DNA from: JANMJD01 sp963847945
Lineage (GTDB): Bacteria > Actinomycetota > Acidimicrobiia > Acidimicrobiales > Ilumatobacteraceae
Direction: 5' to 3'
Assembly (NCBI GenBank): GCA_963847945.1
Contig: CAWKBX010000004.1
Coordinates: forward strand, 434,001 to 498,000
Length of the DNA: 64,000 bases
In this document: positions 8,644-16,374 of the stretch, one piece after another
Position numbering within the stretch: the first letter of the stretch is position 1
How the letters are laid out: each line of letters begins with the position of its first letter
Position numbers and translations under genes: made by a program
Notes under the pieces: generated by a model
Told to the model about the DNA's origin: nothing
The model's database searches: none
Seen by the model: only the letters and a program-made list of their open reading frames with translations

Positions 8644-11637
8644 TCATGTTCTAGCGGTGGTGGCATGCTGGTTGGACGATGCCGCGCCAGGAACGACGAA
8701 CGATCCGCTGAGCAGCGCGTCGTCGAGCTCGAGAATCTCCGGCATCCGGGCGTCGAGCACCTGGACGTCGAACACTTCGCGAACGGAACCTTCGAACTGG
8801 AGAAACCCGACGGTGCGACCCGTCGACGTGTCGATGATCCACACGCCGCACCGGCGTGGTTCGCCACGCTGCGTCAGCGGCAGACCGTCGAACACGGACT
8901 CGCGGACCTCGGACAGCCCGACGAGCGCATATCGGCCGACAAAGGTGAGTCCGCGGGTGAAACCAGGCAGTTCAGCCACCGTATCGACCCGGCCGGATGC
9001 AATGTCGACGACACCGACGCGGCCTCGGCCCGATTCGAGGACCCACAGCCGCCCGTCACGCCAACGCGGTGAGTGGGGCATCGAGAGGCCTCCAGCGACG
9101 ATCTCGTTCGTTGCGACGTCGATCACCAACCCGCTGTCGGCTTTGCCGGTCCGCCAACCGCCCGCTTCATCGGAGGCGCCAAATGCGGTCACGAATGCCG
9201 GGCGCCCGGCAGCCATGGCCAGCCCGTTGAGGTGGCAGCGGTCCTCCGCTGCGAGGGCCGAAATGAATCGTGGTTGCCAGCGGGGCACGAAACTGTGCTC
9301 GGAATCGATCGTCGCCAGACACGAGAACCGGGTGTTCACGAACCACAACTCGCCGGTCGCGTCATAGGCCATGTCGTGGATCGATACGTCCCCGGTCACG
9401 TGGCGCCGAAGGGGGAGGTAGCAGGCATCGTGCGATCCGGCCGGCTCGATCTTGGCCGCGACAGCCGGTTGGTTGCGGTACTCGACGATCTCCCGTTGGG
9501 TTCCCACGGCCAGGCGTCCGGCGCCGACGGCGATGCCCATCGGGCGCGCCAGGAACCGGAAATGAGTGTTGACCACCCCGTTGTCGTTGCGCAAGGCGAT
9601 CAACCGCCCGCTCTGATAGGTCGAGACAAGCAGGCTGATCCCTGCCCGCTCCAGCAAGGCTGGCATTGCCGCCGTGTGCACGCTGTGAAACGGCTCGGAT
9701 GGTGAGTGTGGGTCAGCCGCGGCCGGCGGCGCGACGACAGATGGACGCCAGCGAGGAGGCGTGGCCGCTGGAGTGCTGCCGCGATCAAGCAGGGCGCTGA
9801 CTCGGTCGACCGCGTTGCGAACCTCGCCAATCTCACCGAGCAGGGGCTCGATATCGGGCCAATGGCGTCGCCACTTGTCGGGATCGGGTGGTGTCAGGGT
9901 GTGCCGGGCGGCGGGCAGGTGCCCTGGCTGTAGCTGCCGGTCCCATGACAGGCCGGTCGCCTCACACAGCGACGTCATCGTCGCCTGCGGGTCGTCGACC
10001 AGATCGCGGTATCGAACGAGCGTTACCCGATCGGCATCGATCCGTTCCAGGTCGTCGAGCAGGATCGTCGTGGCCGTCGCCCACTGCCGAACGGCGATCT
10101 CGGCCAGCGGTCGGCCGCGCAGCTCGCGCCACCCCGGCGTGAGCACCAATGACCACGGCGGGCCATCCCAACCGGGGAGTTGTGGATAGGTGACGAAGCG
10201 TCCGGACGCCCACGCATCGATCATCGAGGCGATTTCTTCGCGTGGTTGACGGACGAGGTGGATGTAATGCGCGTCGGGAAAGACGCTGTCGATGAACGGC
10301 ACACGTAGGGCGTTTTTCGGAGTCTTCTCGACCAGGCGCAGTCTGCGGATATCCCCGTTCGGCCGACGACCGTCGCGGTCGACGACCGCAGTGTGGAATG
10401 CGGCGCGGAGCCGTTCGACGACCTCGGAGGTCGCCGCAGTGGCATCGAGCCGGTTCGAGCCGAACCCATGGGCGGCCGGGTGCAGCGAAGGTTGACCTTC
10501 GACGAGCGCGTGGCTTTCGCCGCCCATCGTCCAGGCTTGCGGCGAGGTGGCCAACAACTCGAACAGAAGTGTGCTGCCCGACCGCGGCGGACAGACGACG
10601 AACACCGGTCGCTCGAACACTGGCTCGCGAGGCACCGATGATGGCGTCCGTCGCCCCGCCCCCGCCCCCGCCCCCGCCCGTGCCCGTGCCGGTGGCGGTG
10701 TCCGTGTCGGTGGCGGTGCGGACGCCGGCCGTCGAACCTGGCCGTCGAGCGGTCGGAGGCCGACTTGCCGGCCGTGGTCGTCTCTCCAAGCTGGGCTGAC
10801 GACGAGGTGGCGAATGGCCCGGGCAAGTTCGGTGCCATTGCACAACCGGGAGTCGCCGAGCGCCTCGACGTCGGACGCGAACGCCGTCAACGCCTCGCTA
10901 GATGGATCCGTGGACCATCGGTCGACCAGCGCTTGGGCGGCTTCTCGCAGCGCCGACGCGGCACCGTGGTCTTCGAGGTCCTCGATCAGCGCCGTCATCG
11001 TCGCCCGCAGGGATTCGACCACCATCGGCCCGGCCCGCTCGGCGCGCTCGAACCGCGGTGTGGCCGATTTCGTGACGTCGATGCGTCGCACCGGTTGGTC
11101 GTCGTTGAGCAGTGCCGTCAGCGCCACGCTACCCACGGTGTCGATCACCAGATGGATTCGTTCCGATGACGAAGGGTTGATCACGTTGTGCTTGCGCCAG
11201 GTGTCGAACACCCAGGCCGATCCTGCGGGCATATGAATTCCGGCATCGCCACAGCGAAATTCGACGCTCGGGTCGGTGCGCAGCGGAATGTGGACGCGAT
11301 GGCGATCCCACCAGTAGCGGTTCAGGTCGACGTGCGCCGTGGCCTCGCCGCCGGGCACGATCCGCATCATCCGCGTGCGCCCGATTGGTGCGTCGAGCGC
11401 GGCGAGCACCGGGACAAGCGACGGCAAACGTTGCAAGACGGGTGTCGGACGCATGTCCCCGTCGACGGAATCGTCGTCGGTCGATCCATTCGCCGACACG
11501 AGCGGCAGAGCGTCATTGCCATCGTGCCCTTCGGGATGGGGTCGCCACGACGATGGATCGAGTCGGTCTACCTCGGCGACGATCTCGTTGACGTCCACCT
11601 CGATCTGAAGTCGTCTGAACGGTTGGTCAAGTCGCAT
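8644..11637 (-). CDS. Three-domain fusion: Asp/Asn beta-hydroxylase + sulfotransferase + TIGR03032
   Basis: 997 residues in one open frame. Residues 1-190 resemble an Fe(II)/2-oxoglutarate aspartyl/asparaginyl beta-hydroxylase: H102-x-D104, a W-rich core, H150 in WRKHNVIN, and R160 placed to bind 2-oxoglutarate. Residues 306-331 form a Pro/Ala/Gly/Arg linker encoded by GC hexamer repeats. Residues 340-620 are a sulfotransferase with the 5'-PAPS loop PPRSGSTLLFELL (350-362), VEKTPKNALR and LVRQPREEIASM. Residues 645-985 match the TIGR03032 beta-propeller-like family (STYQSGRL, HDMAYD, HLNGLAM, SMPHSPRW). Start ATG 11637 has TACGGT 9 nt upstream. The combination suggests hydroxylation followed by O-sulfation of a surface peptide or glycan. 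Substrate unknown; the neighbouring beta-helix protein is a candidate. Confidence 0.85.
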   Translation of the reverse strand: MRLDQPFRRLQIEVDVNEIVAEVDRLDPSSWRPHPEGHDGNDALPLVSANGSTDDDSVDGDMRPTPVLQRLPSLVPVLAALDAPIGRTRMMRIVPGGEATAHVDLNRYWWDRHRVHIPLRTDPSVEFRCGDAGIHMPAGSAWVFDTWRKHNVINPSSSERIHLVIDTVGSVALTALLNDDQPVRRIDVTKSATPRFERAERAGPMVVESLRATMTALIEDLEDHGAASALREAAQALVDRWSTDPSSEALTAFASDVEALGDSRLCNGTELARAIRHLVVSPAWRDDHGRQVGLRPLDGQVRRPASAPPPTRTPPPARARAGAGAGAGRRTPSSVPREPVFERPVFVVCPPRSGSTLLFELLATSPQAWTMGGESHALVEGQPSLHPAAHGFGSNRLDATAATSEVVERLRAAFHTAVVDRDGRRPNGDIRRLRLVEKTPKNALRVPFIDSVFPDAHYIHLVRQPREEIASMIDAWASGRFVTYPQLPGWDGPPWSLVLTPGWRELRGRPLAEIAVRQWATATTILLDDLERIDADRVTLVRYRDLVDDPQATMTSLCEATGLSWDRQLQPGHLPAARHTLTPPDPDKWRRHWPDIEPLLGEIGEVRNAVDRVSALLDRGSTPAATPPRWRPSVVAPPAAADPHSPSEPFHSVHTAAMPALLERAGISLLVSTYQSGRLIALRNDNGVVNTHFRFLARPMGIAVGAGRLAVGTQREIVEYRNQPAVAAKIEPAGSHDACYLPLRRHVTGDVSIHDMAYDATGELWFVNTRFSCLATIDSEHSFVPRWQPRFISALAAEDRCHLNGLAMAAGRPAFVTAFGASDEAGGWRTGKADSGLVIDVATNEIVAGGLSMPHSPRWRDGRLWVLESGRGRVGVVDIASGRVDTVAELPGFTRGLTFVGRYALVGLSEVRESVFDGLPLTQRGEPRRCGVWIIDTSTGRTVGFLQFEGSVREVFDVQVLDARMPEILELDDALLSGSFVVPGAASSNQHATTART
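10652..10690. repeat. GCCCCC hexamer microsatellite inside a linker
   Basis: Three to four GCCCCC units followed by GTGCCC-type units. In the minus-strand gene they encode the Ala-Gly-rich linker between the hydroxylase and sulfotransferase domains. Length variation in multiples of six would change only the linker. Confidence 0.75.
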
Positions 11638-11646
11638 ACGTTCCGC

Positions 11647-11652
11647 ACCGTA
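11647..11652 (-). promoter_or_regulatory. -10-like TACGGT before the hydroxylase-sulfotransferase gene
   Basis: TACGGT on the minus strand, 9 nt before ATG 11637, with no Shine-Dalgarno sequence between. Fits a leaderless or nearly leaderless transcript. Confidence 0.45.
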
Positions 11653-11713
11653 GCAACCACATTTCGTCAGGATTCAGCAGAGCGGGGCGAGTCGGACGAG
11701 GTTCCGTGCGCGG

Positions 11714-12046
11714 CTACTCCGTGGATTCCTCCGGCGTGAGGTGCTCGATGACTTGGACGATCTCGTCGAGGTGGATGTCCGGGTAGTGCTCTCGCATTCC
11801 CTGAAGCATGATCTCTGGCGGCCACTCCGCTTCCATCCCGAGAAAGGCAGCGGCGTCAGCGAGCGGCATGCTGGTCACCCGTTCGACCCTCACGATGGTG
11901 GTCAAGCCGACGTCTTCTGCGCAGATGTACCGCATCAAGCCCGGCTTGACCTCAGCCTCACGCCAGCGGATAGTTGATCGCTTCGTGCCAGCCAGAACAG
12001 CCGGGAAGAGCCGAGCGACGACCTCCAGTTCCTGCTCACCTGTCAC
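11714..12046 (-). CDS. ASCH-domain protein
   Basis: 110-residue protein with the ASCH (PUA-like beta-barrel) signature near its start: FPAVLAGTKRSTIRWRE (about residues 14-30), then VGLTTIVRVERV. ASCH proteins bind RNA or modified nucleosides, and some hydrolyse N4-acetylcytidine. The small size and the KRSTIRW motif fit that class, but substrate and role cannot be read from the sequence. The start is a GTG at 12046. It sits alone downstream (in minus orientation) of a gene-poor stretch. Confidence 0.75.
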   Translation of the reverse strand: MTGEQELEVVARLFPAVLAGTKRSTIRWREAEVKPGLMRYICAEDVGLTTIVRVERVTSMPLADAAAFLGMEAEWPPEIMLQGMREHYPDIHLDEIVQVIEHLTPEESTE

Positions 12047-12526
12047 AGCACACCTACGCCCTCGGGCACCTTCACCTTCTATATCTCAGCAACTATGCCA
12101 CGTCCAGAATGCGCATAGCTGCCGATCAGCTCGGCCCAAGCAGGCAACCCGCGTCGGCAGTACCGCACTCGATAGTCACAGCCAACTACGAACGGGGGAC
12201 CGCTCGTAACCGGCCCATTGCGGTTGACGTTGCCAAGGTACGACTCATATCGCGAACACCAGATTCGGTCGCCGATCGGACTTGATCGGCCGAGGGCCGC
12301 TGGCGGCCGCCCGGGCCGAACTTGTGCGGCCCGGTGAGGTCGAGGTCTGCGCTACCGCGAGCGCGATATGGGCGGCGCAGCGGCTCGCGACCGAGCGTGC
12401 GATTGCCGGCTACGGGACGGTTGCCACGGTGTGGGGTCGTCGCCTGTCGACATGCGACCCTTATCGGGCGACCGGGTATCGGCAGGGTCGTTAGAAATGG
12501 GTCGGCCCGATGTCTGACCCGGGTGT
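12047..12526. other. Gene-poor stretch with no recognised gene
   Basis: About 480 bp between the ASCH gene and the MFS leader. Open frames on both strands overlap one another and match nothing I recognise. The only frame with ordinary high-GC third positions is listed separately (12282-12494). Confidence 0.5.
12282..12494 (+). CDS. Possible small hypothetical protein or gene remnant
   Basis: 70-codon frame whose first two thirds (LAAARAELVRPGEVEVCATA...) look like ordinary protein with G/C-rich third positions. No family recognised, no SD, and no -10 box at the usual distance. Equally likely to be the remains of a longer gene, since the region also holds other broken genes. Confidence 0.25.
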   Translation: MIGRGPLAAARAELVRPGEVEVCATASAIWAAQRLATERAIAGYGTVATVWGRRLSTCDPYRATGYRQGR

Positions 12527-12532
12527 TACCGT
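12527..12532 (+). promoter_or_regulatory. Candidate -10 (TACCGT) for the MFS leader transcript
   Basis: TACCGT lies 18 nt before the GGAGG of the leader peptide. It would start the transcript near 12539. No convincing -35 element. Confidence 0.3.
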
Positions 12533-12561
12533 CGGCGGCGCCGACATCTTGGAGGTACGTC

Positions 12562-12588
12562 ATGCGAGTCACTTCTTCAGAAGCCTGA
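12562..12588 (+). CDS. 8-residue leader peptide (MRVTSSEA) of the MFS gene
   Basis: A very short ORF, ATG 12562 to TGA 12588. It is preceded by a perfect Shine-Dalgarno GGAGG (12551-12555) six nt before the ATG, the strongest ribosome-binding site in this part of the window. Codons 4-7 contain CTTCTTCAG (12572-12580), which pairs exactly with CTGAAGAAG (12654-12662) just before the MFS start. This arrangement is typical of translational attenuators controlling drug-resistance and efflux genes, in which a ribosome on the leader peptide melts the stem and frees the downstream start. The inducer is unknown. Confidence 0.6.
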   Translation: MRVTSSEA

Positions 12589-12662
12589 GTTCACCCCCAT
12601 TGGGCGAGGTCCCGTGGGGGTATGTCTGCGCCGACGCCTTCGGCGCGTTCCTGCTGAAGAAG
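12572..12662 (+). promoter_or_regulatory. Structured mRNA leader (three-way junction) upstream of the MFS gene
   Basis: Three perfect stems are nested in 91 nt. The closing stem pairs CTTCTTCAG (12572-12580) with CTGAAGAAG (12654-12662). Hairpin A pairs ACCCCCA (12593-12599) with TGGGGGT (12615-12621), with an inner GGG/CCC. Hairpin B pairs GCGCCGA (12628-12634) with TCGGCGC (12640-12646). The closing stem hides the purine-rich GAAGAAG that ends 10 nt before GTG 12673, and its 5' strand lies inside the leader-peptide ORF. It does not match a riboswitch class I know. It is best read as an attenuator, possibly with ligand or ribosome-stalling input. Confidence 0.6.
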
Positions 12663-12672
12663 ATGGACACCC

Positions 12673-13914
12673 GTGTACCCCGAACTTGCCCGCAATTTCC
12701 TTCGATGGACGCTGCTCCGTGATGCCTTGGCGCGTGGCTGGTGGCTCTCCACCGGTCTCTACCTGGTCGTCGTTGCCGGCCTGACGCCATCGCAACTGAT
12801 TCTGATCGCTGTGTTCCAAGGGATCACGGTGGTGATCGCCGAGATCCCGGCCGGCGTGCTCGCTGATGCGGTGAGCCGCCGACTCACGCTTGTCATCGCC
12901 CACATCGTCATGGGGTCGGGCATGACCATGGTCGCCTTCACCGATCGGTTCGGCCCGCTGGTTGTCGCGAACTGCCTATGGGGACTGGGGTGGGCGTTAA
13001 CCAGTGGAGCGGACGTTGCGTGGATCACCGACGAACTCGATCGACCAGAGCTCATCGATCGAGTGTTGGCCGCCCAAGGGCGGGCACGCCTGTTCGGGAC
13101 GATGGCCGGCCTGGTGGTTTTTGGGACCTTTGCATGGGCGACGACGCTCGCCGTGGCGGTCTGCACTGCCGGTGTGTCGATGATCGGGCTCGGCCTCGTC
13201 GTTGTTGCTCGCTGGCCAGAGACACGCTTCACGGCCGTCGCCGCTGGTCAGCGGTTCTCGACCTCGGTTTCGATTCTTCGGCGGGGAACGCGAGTAGCGC
13301 GAGACGATGGCGTCGTCGGTGCCATGCTCGTGGCGACGTTCCTCGTCAACGGCGCGGCCGATGGGTTCGGCCGGCTCTACGAGTTTCGTCTCCTCGATCT
13401 CGGCTTGCCCACGAAACCCGACCCAGTCCTCTGGTTCTCGGCCGTGGCGGTCTTGGGCGCCGCATCCGGAGCTGTCGTGCTGCGCTTCGTCGAGGCGCGA
13501 ATCGACGGCCGAGGTGTGGCCCACCGCGTCTATCTCGCGGCGTGCTGCACCGGAACGATCGGGTCGATCGTGTTCGCCCATGCCCCCAACGCAGCCATGG
13601 CGGTCTGTGGCGCGCTTCTCGTGAGCGGGATCGGCCTGCCGATAGTCCGCGTCGTGGCAACGATCGTCGTCAACCGCCGCGTAGGGAGTAGCTCGCGGGC
13701 AACCGCCCACTCGCTGCTATCCCAAGCTGAGAACCTCGGCGAGATCTGCTTCGGGGTTGTCCTCGCGCAGGTTGCAACGGGATCTTCCACCAGCGCGCTG
13801 ACCGTCTCGGCAGTTGTCCTCGCACTGGCCGGCCTGGTCGCCCAACGACGCACTGAGGGCAGCCACCAATCGGTCCGCGGCGAACCGCAGGCAGGGTTGG
13901 AGCAGCTCGACTGA
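12673..13914 (+). CDS. MFS-family exporter
   Basis: 413-residue membrane protein with about 12 hydrophobic segments in two bundles. After segment 2 it carries the MFS motif-A-like loop GVLADAVSRRLTLVIAH (about residues 58-74), typical of drug and metabolite antiporters. GTG 12673 is the only start consistent with the frame and with segment 1 (TGLYLVVVAGL). Its expression is probably set by the leader peptide and attenuator immediately upstream, which suggests a toxic or antibiotic-like substrate (inference). No regulator gene is adjacent. Confidence 0.85.
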   Translation: MYPELARNFLRWTLLRDALARGWWLSTGLYLVVVAGLTPSQLILIAVFQGITVVIAEIPAGVLADAVSRRLTLVIAHIVMGSGMTMVAFTDRFGPLVVANCLWGLGWALTSGADVAWITDELDRPELIDRVLAAQGRARLFGTMAGLVVFGTFAWATTLAVAVCTAGVSMIGLGLVVVARWPETRFTAVAAGQRFSTSVSILRRGTRVARDDGVVGAMLVATFLVNGAADGFGRLYEFRLLDLGLPTKPDPVLWFSAVAVLGAASGAVVLRFVEARIDGRGVAHRVYLAACCTGTIGSIVFAHAPNAAMAVCGALLVSGIGLPIVRVVATIVVNRRVGSSSRATAHSLLSQAENLGEICFGVVLAQVATGSSTSALTVSAVVLALAGLVAQRRTEGSHQSVRGEPQAGLEQLD

Positions 13915-14397
13915 GTTCGACGCGCAGCCGCTTCTCGGAAACGCCCCCACCCGGGTTCGCGTCAGCACCCGCGCCATCTGGGAGGGTCAGTGCAAGTGGC
14001 ATCCGCATCATTCGCGACGCCATGACAGTCACAGCGAGCAGGTCGGCAACTTCCGATCGTCGGCACCGACGTCGGGGGCGGATGCTCATGATCGCGACGG
14101 GAACCCTCCGGTCGGCCGCACATTCCCGGCGATCCGAGCAGTCCGGGCGTGCCCGGACTCGACGAGCACTTCGTGATCCCCGCCGTTCGTGTAGTGGTTG
14201 CAAATGGAACGGATCTCGCCGCGTACCGGGTCAGGCGGCATCGTGCGGATGGGCGGTTTCCGCCGGCCGATACACATGCGGCGGTATGTCGAAGAACCTC
14301 GGCCCGAGTGTCGAGAGCGGCCTTCAGGCTGGCATCCGTTCGGTCGGCGAGTGCAGAGCGAGGTCGTTGCGTGGTCTCGTGCCGAGAACGCGGCAAC
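13915..14397. other. Gene-poor stretch, no recognised gene
   Basis: About 480 bp between the MFS and VOC genes. Overlapping frames on both strands look like shadows, and nothing in them matches a family I know. Some minus-strand phrases in 14100-14300 look vaguely protein-like, so a decayed gene is possible. Confidence 0.4.
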
Positions 14398-14403
14398 TAC
14401 GCT
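14398..14403 (+). promoter_or_regulatory. -10 TACGCT, leaderless start of the VOC gene
   Basis: TACGCT exactly 6 nt before ATG 14410, with no SD. Transcription would begin at or within a base or two of the start codon. Confidence 0.55.
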
Positions 14404-14409
14404 GGGCTG

Positions 14410-14781
14410 ATGGTTCGAGCGACAGGCATCGGTGGCGTGTTCTTCCGAGTCTCTGACCCAGAGGCAACCGTGGCGTGGTATCAGCAGCACCTCGGAATCG
14501 AACCCGAGGTTGGCTATCCATGTGCCGTGATGACGTGGGTTGGAGGCGAGACGACCGTGTGGGCCCCGTTTCCCGCTGACACTGAGTACTTCGGTGCCAG
14601 CGGCCAGCAACACATGGTGAACTACCGCGTTGACGACCTTGACGGCATGGTCGATCAGCTGCTCACCGCCGGCATCGAGGTCCTCGATGCGCGCGAAGAC
14701 GCCGACAACGGCCGCTTCGCTTGGGCGGTCGACTGCGATGGCCACCGCTTCGAACTCTGGCAACCAGCCGACGGTCACTGA
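14410..14781 (+). CDS. VOC-superfamily (glyoxalase/bleomycin-resistance fold) protein
   Basis: 123 residues with the paired beta-alpha-beta-beta-beta layout of a single VOC module: GIGGVFFRVSDPEATVAWYQQHLGI at the start and VNYRVDDLDGMVDQLLTAGIEV in the second half, ending with the usual D-x-D-G-H-R-F-E-L-W. Likely metal ligands are a late His and the terminal Glu of FELW; the first ligand position is less clear. Could be a lyase, dioxygenase or binding protein; the substrate is not readable. Start set by ATG 14410 and the leaderless -10 box. Confidence 0.88.
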   Translation: MVRATGIGGVFFRVSDPEATVAWYQQHLGIEPEVGYPCAVMTWVGGETTVWAPFPADTEYFGASGQQHMVNYRVDDLDGMVDQLLTAGIEVLDAREDADNGRFAWAVDCDGHRFELWQPADGH

Positions 14782-15129
14782 CCTCGATCGAAGCACCTCT
14801 TCGACGTCCGTTGGCGATGCATCACTCGACGAACAACCCGAGACCGGTCGCGTAGCTGACCACGCTTTGACGGCGTAGCCGGTGTCCGAACCACGACGCC
14901 CGACTCCTTCCACGCTGGCAGCGGCATTCGGCCCGCCCCGCCAGCACTCGGTAGCACCACCCTCGAAGCGGACCGCGACCGCGAAGTAACCGGCGGTGCC
15001 GCAACGGTCGAATTCGGCGATTGGCCGAACATAACGCGAGCACCGAGGGTGACACGTCCATCCCGTCGCAGGGGTGAGGAGAGACGGTGAGCGTTGCGGC
15101 CGGCGTCGATCCTGCGAGAGAATCCACGG
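14782..15129. other. Gene-poor stretch between VOC and DinB genes
   Basis: About 350 bp without a convincing gene. A minus-strand phrase near 14860-15000 (GYFAVAVRFEGGATECW...) has protein-like composition but no start, family match or conserved neighbours. Possibly the remains of a gene. Confidence 0.35.
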
Positions 15130-15664
15130 GTGCCGTCGAACGAGTTCTCTAGCGATCTCCAGCCGGCGACCGAGCGAATCGGTCTCACGCAACGGCTCGA
15201 CGAGGAACGCCGAGCCATCGTCGCGCAGACCAGCGTCCTGTCACCCGACGAACTACATGCCCGACCGCTCACAGCTACGGATCTGAGCATCGGGCGCATC
15301 GTGAAGCATCGTGAAGCATCTTGCGTTTACCGAGGATCGATGGTTCCAACACAAGCTCCTCGGGTCGGCGCTTCCTGAGCCCTGGGGATCGATCGATCCC
15401 TACGACGCTCATGACTGGTCCTTCCGGTCCGCGGACCTCGACTGCCCCGAGGACATCGTCGACCTCTACGACATCGCGTGCCAGCGGAGCCGCGCCGCCA
15501 CCGAAGCATGCGTATCGATGGAGACGCTGGCGGTGCGCCCGTCATTCAACAAGAAGCCGGTGAACCTGCGGTGGCTGCTTGCCCACATGATTGACGAGAC
15601 TGCACACCACTCCGGGCATATCGACCTGATCCGCGATGCGCTCCAACGACCACCCGTTCGCTGA
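15130..15664 (+). CDS. DinB/DUF664-family protein broken by a 10-bp tandem duplication
   Basis: Four-helix DinB-fold protein of the DUF664 type, usually a metal-dependent thiol (mycothiol or bacillithiol) transferase or related enzyme. It begins at GTG 15130 (ERIGLTQRLDEERRAIVAQ) and continues after the break as LAFTEDRWFQHKLLG...NLRWLLAHMIDETAHHSGHIDLIRD. The His-rich MIDETAHHSGHID is the usual metal site. The frame is destroyed by an exact duplication, GTGAAGCATC at 15301-15310 and again at 15311-15320. Removing one copy gives a continuous 174-residue protein reading SIGRIVKHLAFTEDRWF. Unlike the other breaks here, this is a defined duplication, so it may be a real inactivating mutation. 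Confidence 0.85.
15301..15320. repeat. Perfect 10-bp tandem duplication inside the DinB gene
   Basis: GTGAAGCATC twice in a row. It shifts the reading frame by +10 (equivalent to +1), and one copy is exactly what the protein needs. Typical of replication slippage; reversible by loss of one copy. Confidence 0.95.
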
Positions 15665-15666
15665 CT

Positions 15667-15691
15667 GAATCTCGTGGAGAATTGGAGATTC
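15667..15691. terminator. Hairpin just after the DinB gene
   Basis: GAATCTC (15667-15673) and GAGATTC (15685-15691) form a perfect 7-bp stem with an 11-nt loop, directly after the stop codon. A short stem without a T-run, so a tentative terminator. Confidence 0.35.
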
Positions 15692-15856
15692 GACACCGGC
15701 GCTCTCGGCGACGATCCGACTGATTCACGGGTCCCCACAGCGAGGCTCAAAACCGCCCGGGATCAGCAGTGGCGCCCGCTCCGGATACCGCAGGACTCCC
15801 GGCCCTGGCGGTGGCATTCGTCGCACGAACATCGACGACCGACACCGGGTGCGGGT

Positions 15857-16276
15857 TCAGAGCAGCTTGTAGACCTCGTAAACAACCGCGCCGGTGGCCG
15901 CTGACCCGGTTGCGACCGCCTGGACGTCGTTGAGCCAGGCGTACCGTTCGTCGGCGGTTTCGAAGAGCGGTGCGGTTCGGATGTGGCTGACGCCTTGGGT
16001 GGCGATCCCGGCGTAGGTCATCAGAATCGACGCGCCGTCGTCGGTGACCAGCAGCAATCGAACGTCGAGTTGGGCCGAACCATTGGCTCGGAACGTGGCC
16101 CAATCGCCGCCTGGTCCTTGGAGAGTACCGCGGATTTTCGCTCCTTCGAACGTGCCGTGTGACGCGTCGAAGATCACGCGGGTCCCGGTGGGCCCATCGG
16201 GAATTTTGGCGGCGACCGACACCAGCGCGGTCAACGTGAACAGGTGCTCAACAGGCAGACTGGAAACGGTCGACAT
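15857..16276 (-). CDS. DUF3237-family protein
   Basis: 139-residue beta-barrel-type protein. It shows the family pattern: PDGPTGTRVIFDASHGTFEG (about residues 26-46), then GDWATFRANGSAQLDVRLLLVTDDGASILMTYAG, and a terminal WLNDVQAVATG..YEVYKL. DUF3237 members are small, often next to catabolic genes, and have no established reaction. TAGCCT lies 6 nt before ATG 16276, so the start is well supported. It stands between two decayed genes. Confidence 0.85.
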   Translation of the reverse strand: MSTVSSLPVEHLFTLTALVSVAAKIPDGPTGTRVIFDASHGTFEGAKIRGTLQGPGGDWATFRANGSAQLDVRLLLVTDDGASILMTYAGIATQGVSHIRTAPLFETADERYAWLNDVQAVATGSAATGAVVYEVYKLL

Positions 16277-16282
16277 CCGGTC

Positions 16283-16288
16283 AGGCTA
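16283..16288 (-). promoter_or_regulatory. -10 TAGCCT before the DUF3237 gene
   Basis: TAGCCT on the minus strand, 6 nt before ATG 16276, no SD. Leaderless-type start. Confidence 0.45.
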
Positions 16289-16374
16289 TTTCATCACGAC
16301 GACCAGCCTGACCGGCCACGCATCCCGCTGGTCTGGTCTCGACTGGACAGCGCACGAGCGACGAGAATGCACCG

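Noticed and set aside
12572..12662. Considered assignment to a known riboswitch class
   Set aside because: The three stems carry none of the conserved loops of fluoride, guanidine, ZTP, Mn2+ or SAM classes that I can recall; an attenuator fits better. An Rfam search would settle it.
14086..15192. 368-codon minus-strand ORF covering the VOC gene and the gap beside it
   Set aside because: It covers the clearly real VOC gene in antisense. Only short phrases look protein-like and no family was recognised; kept only as a possible decayed gene.
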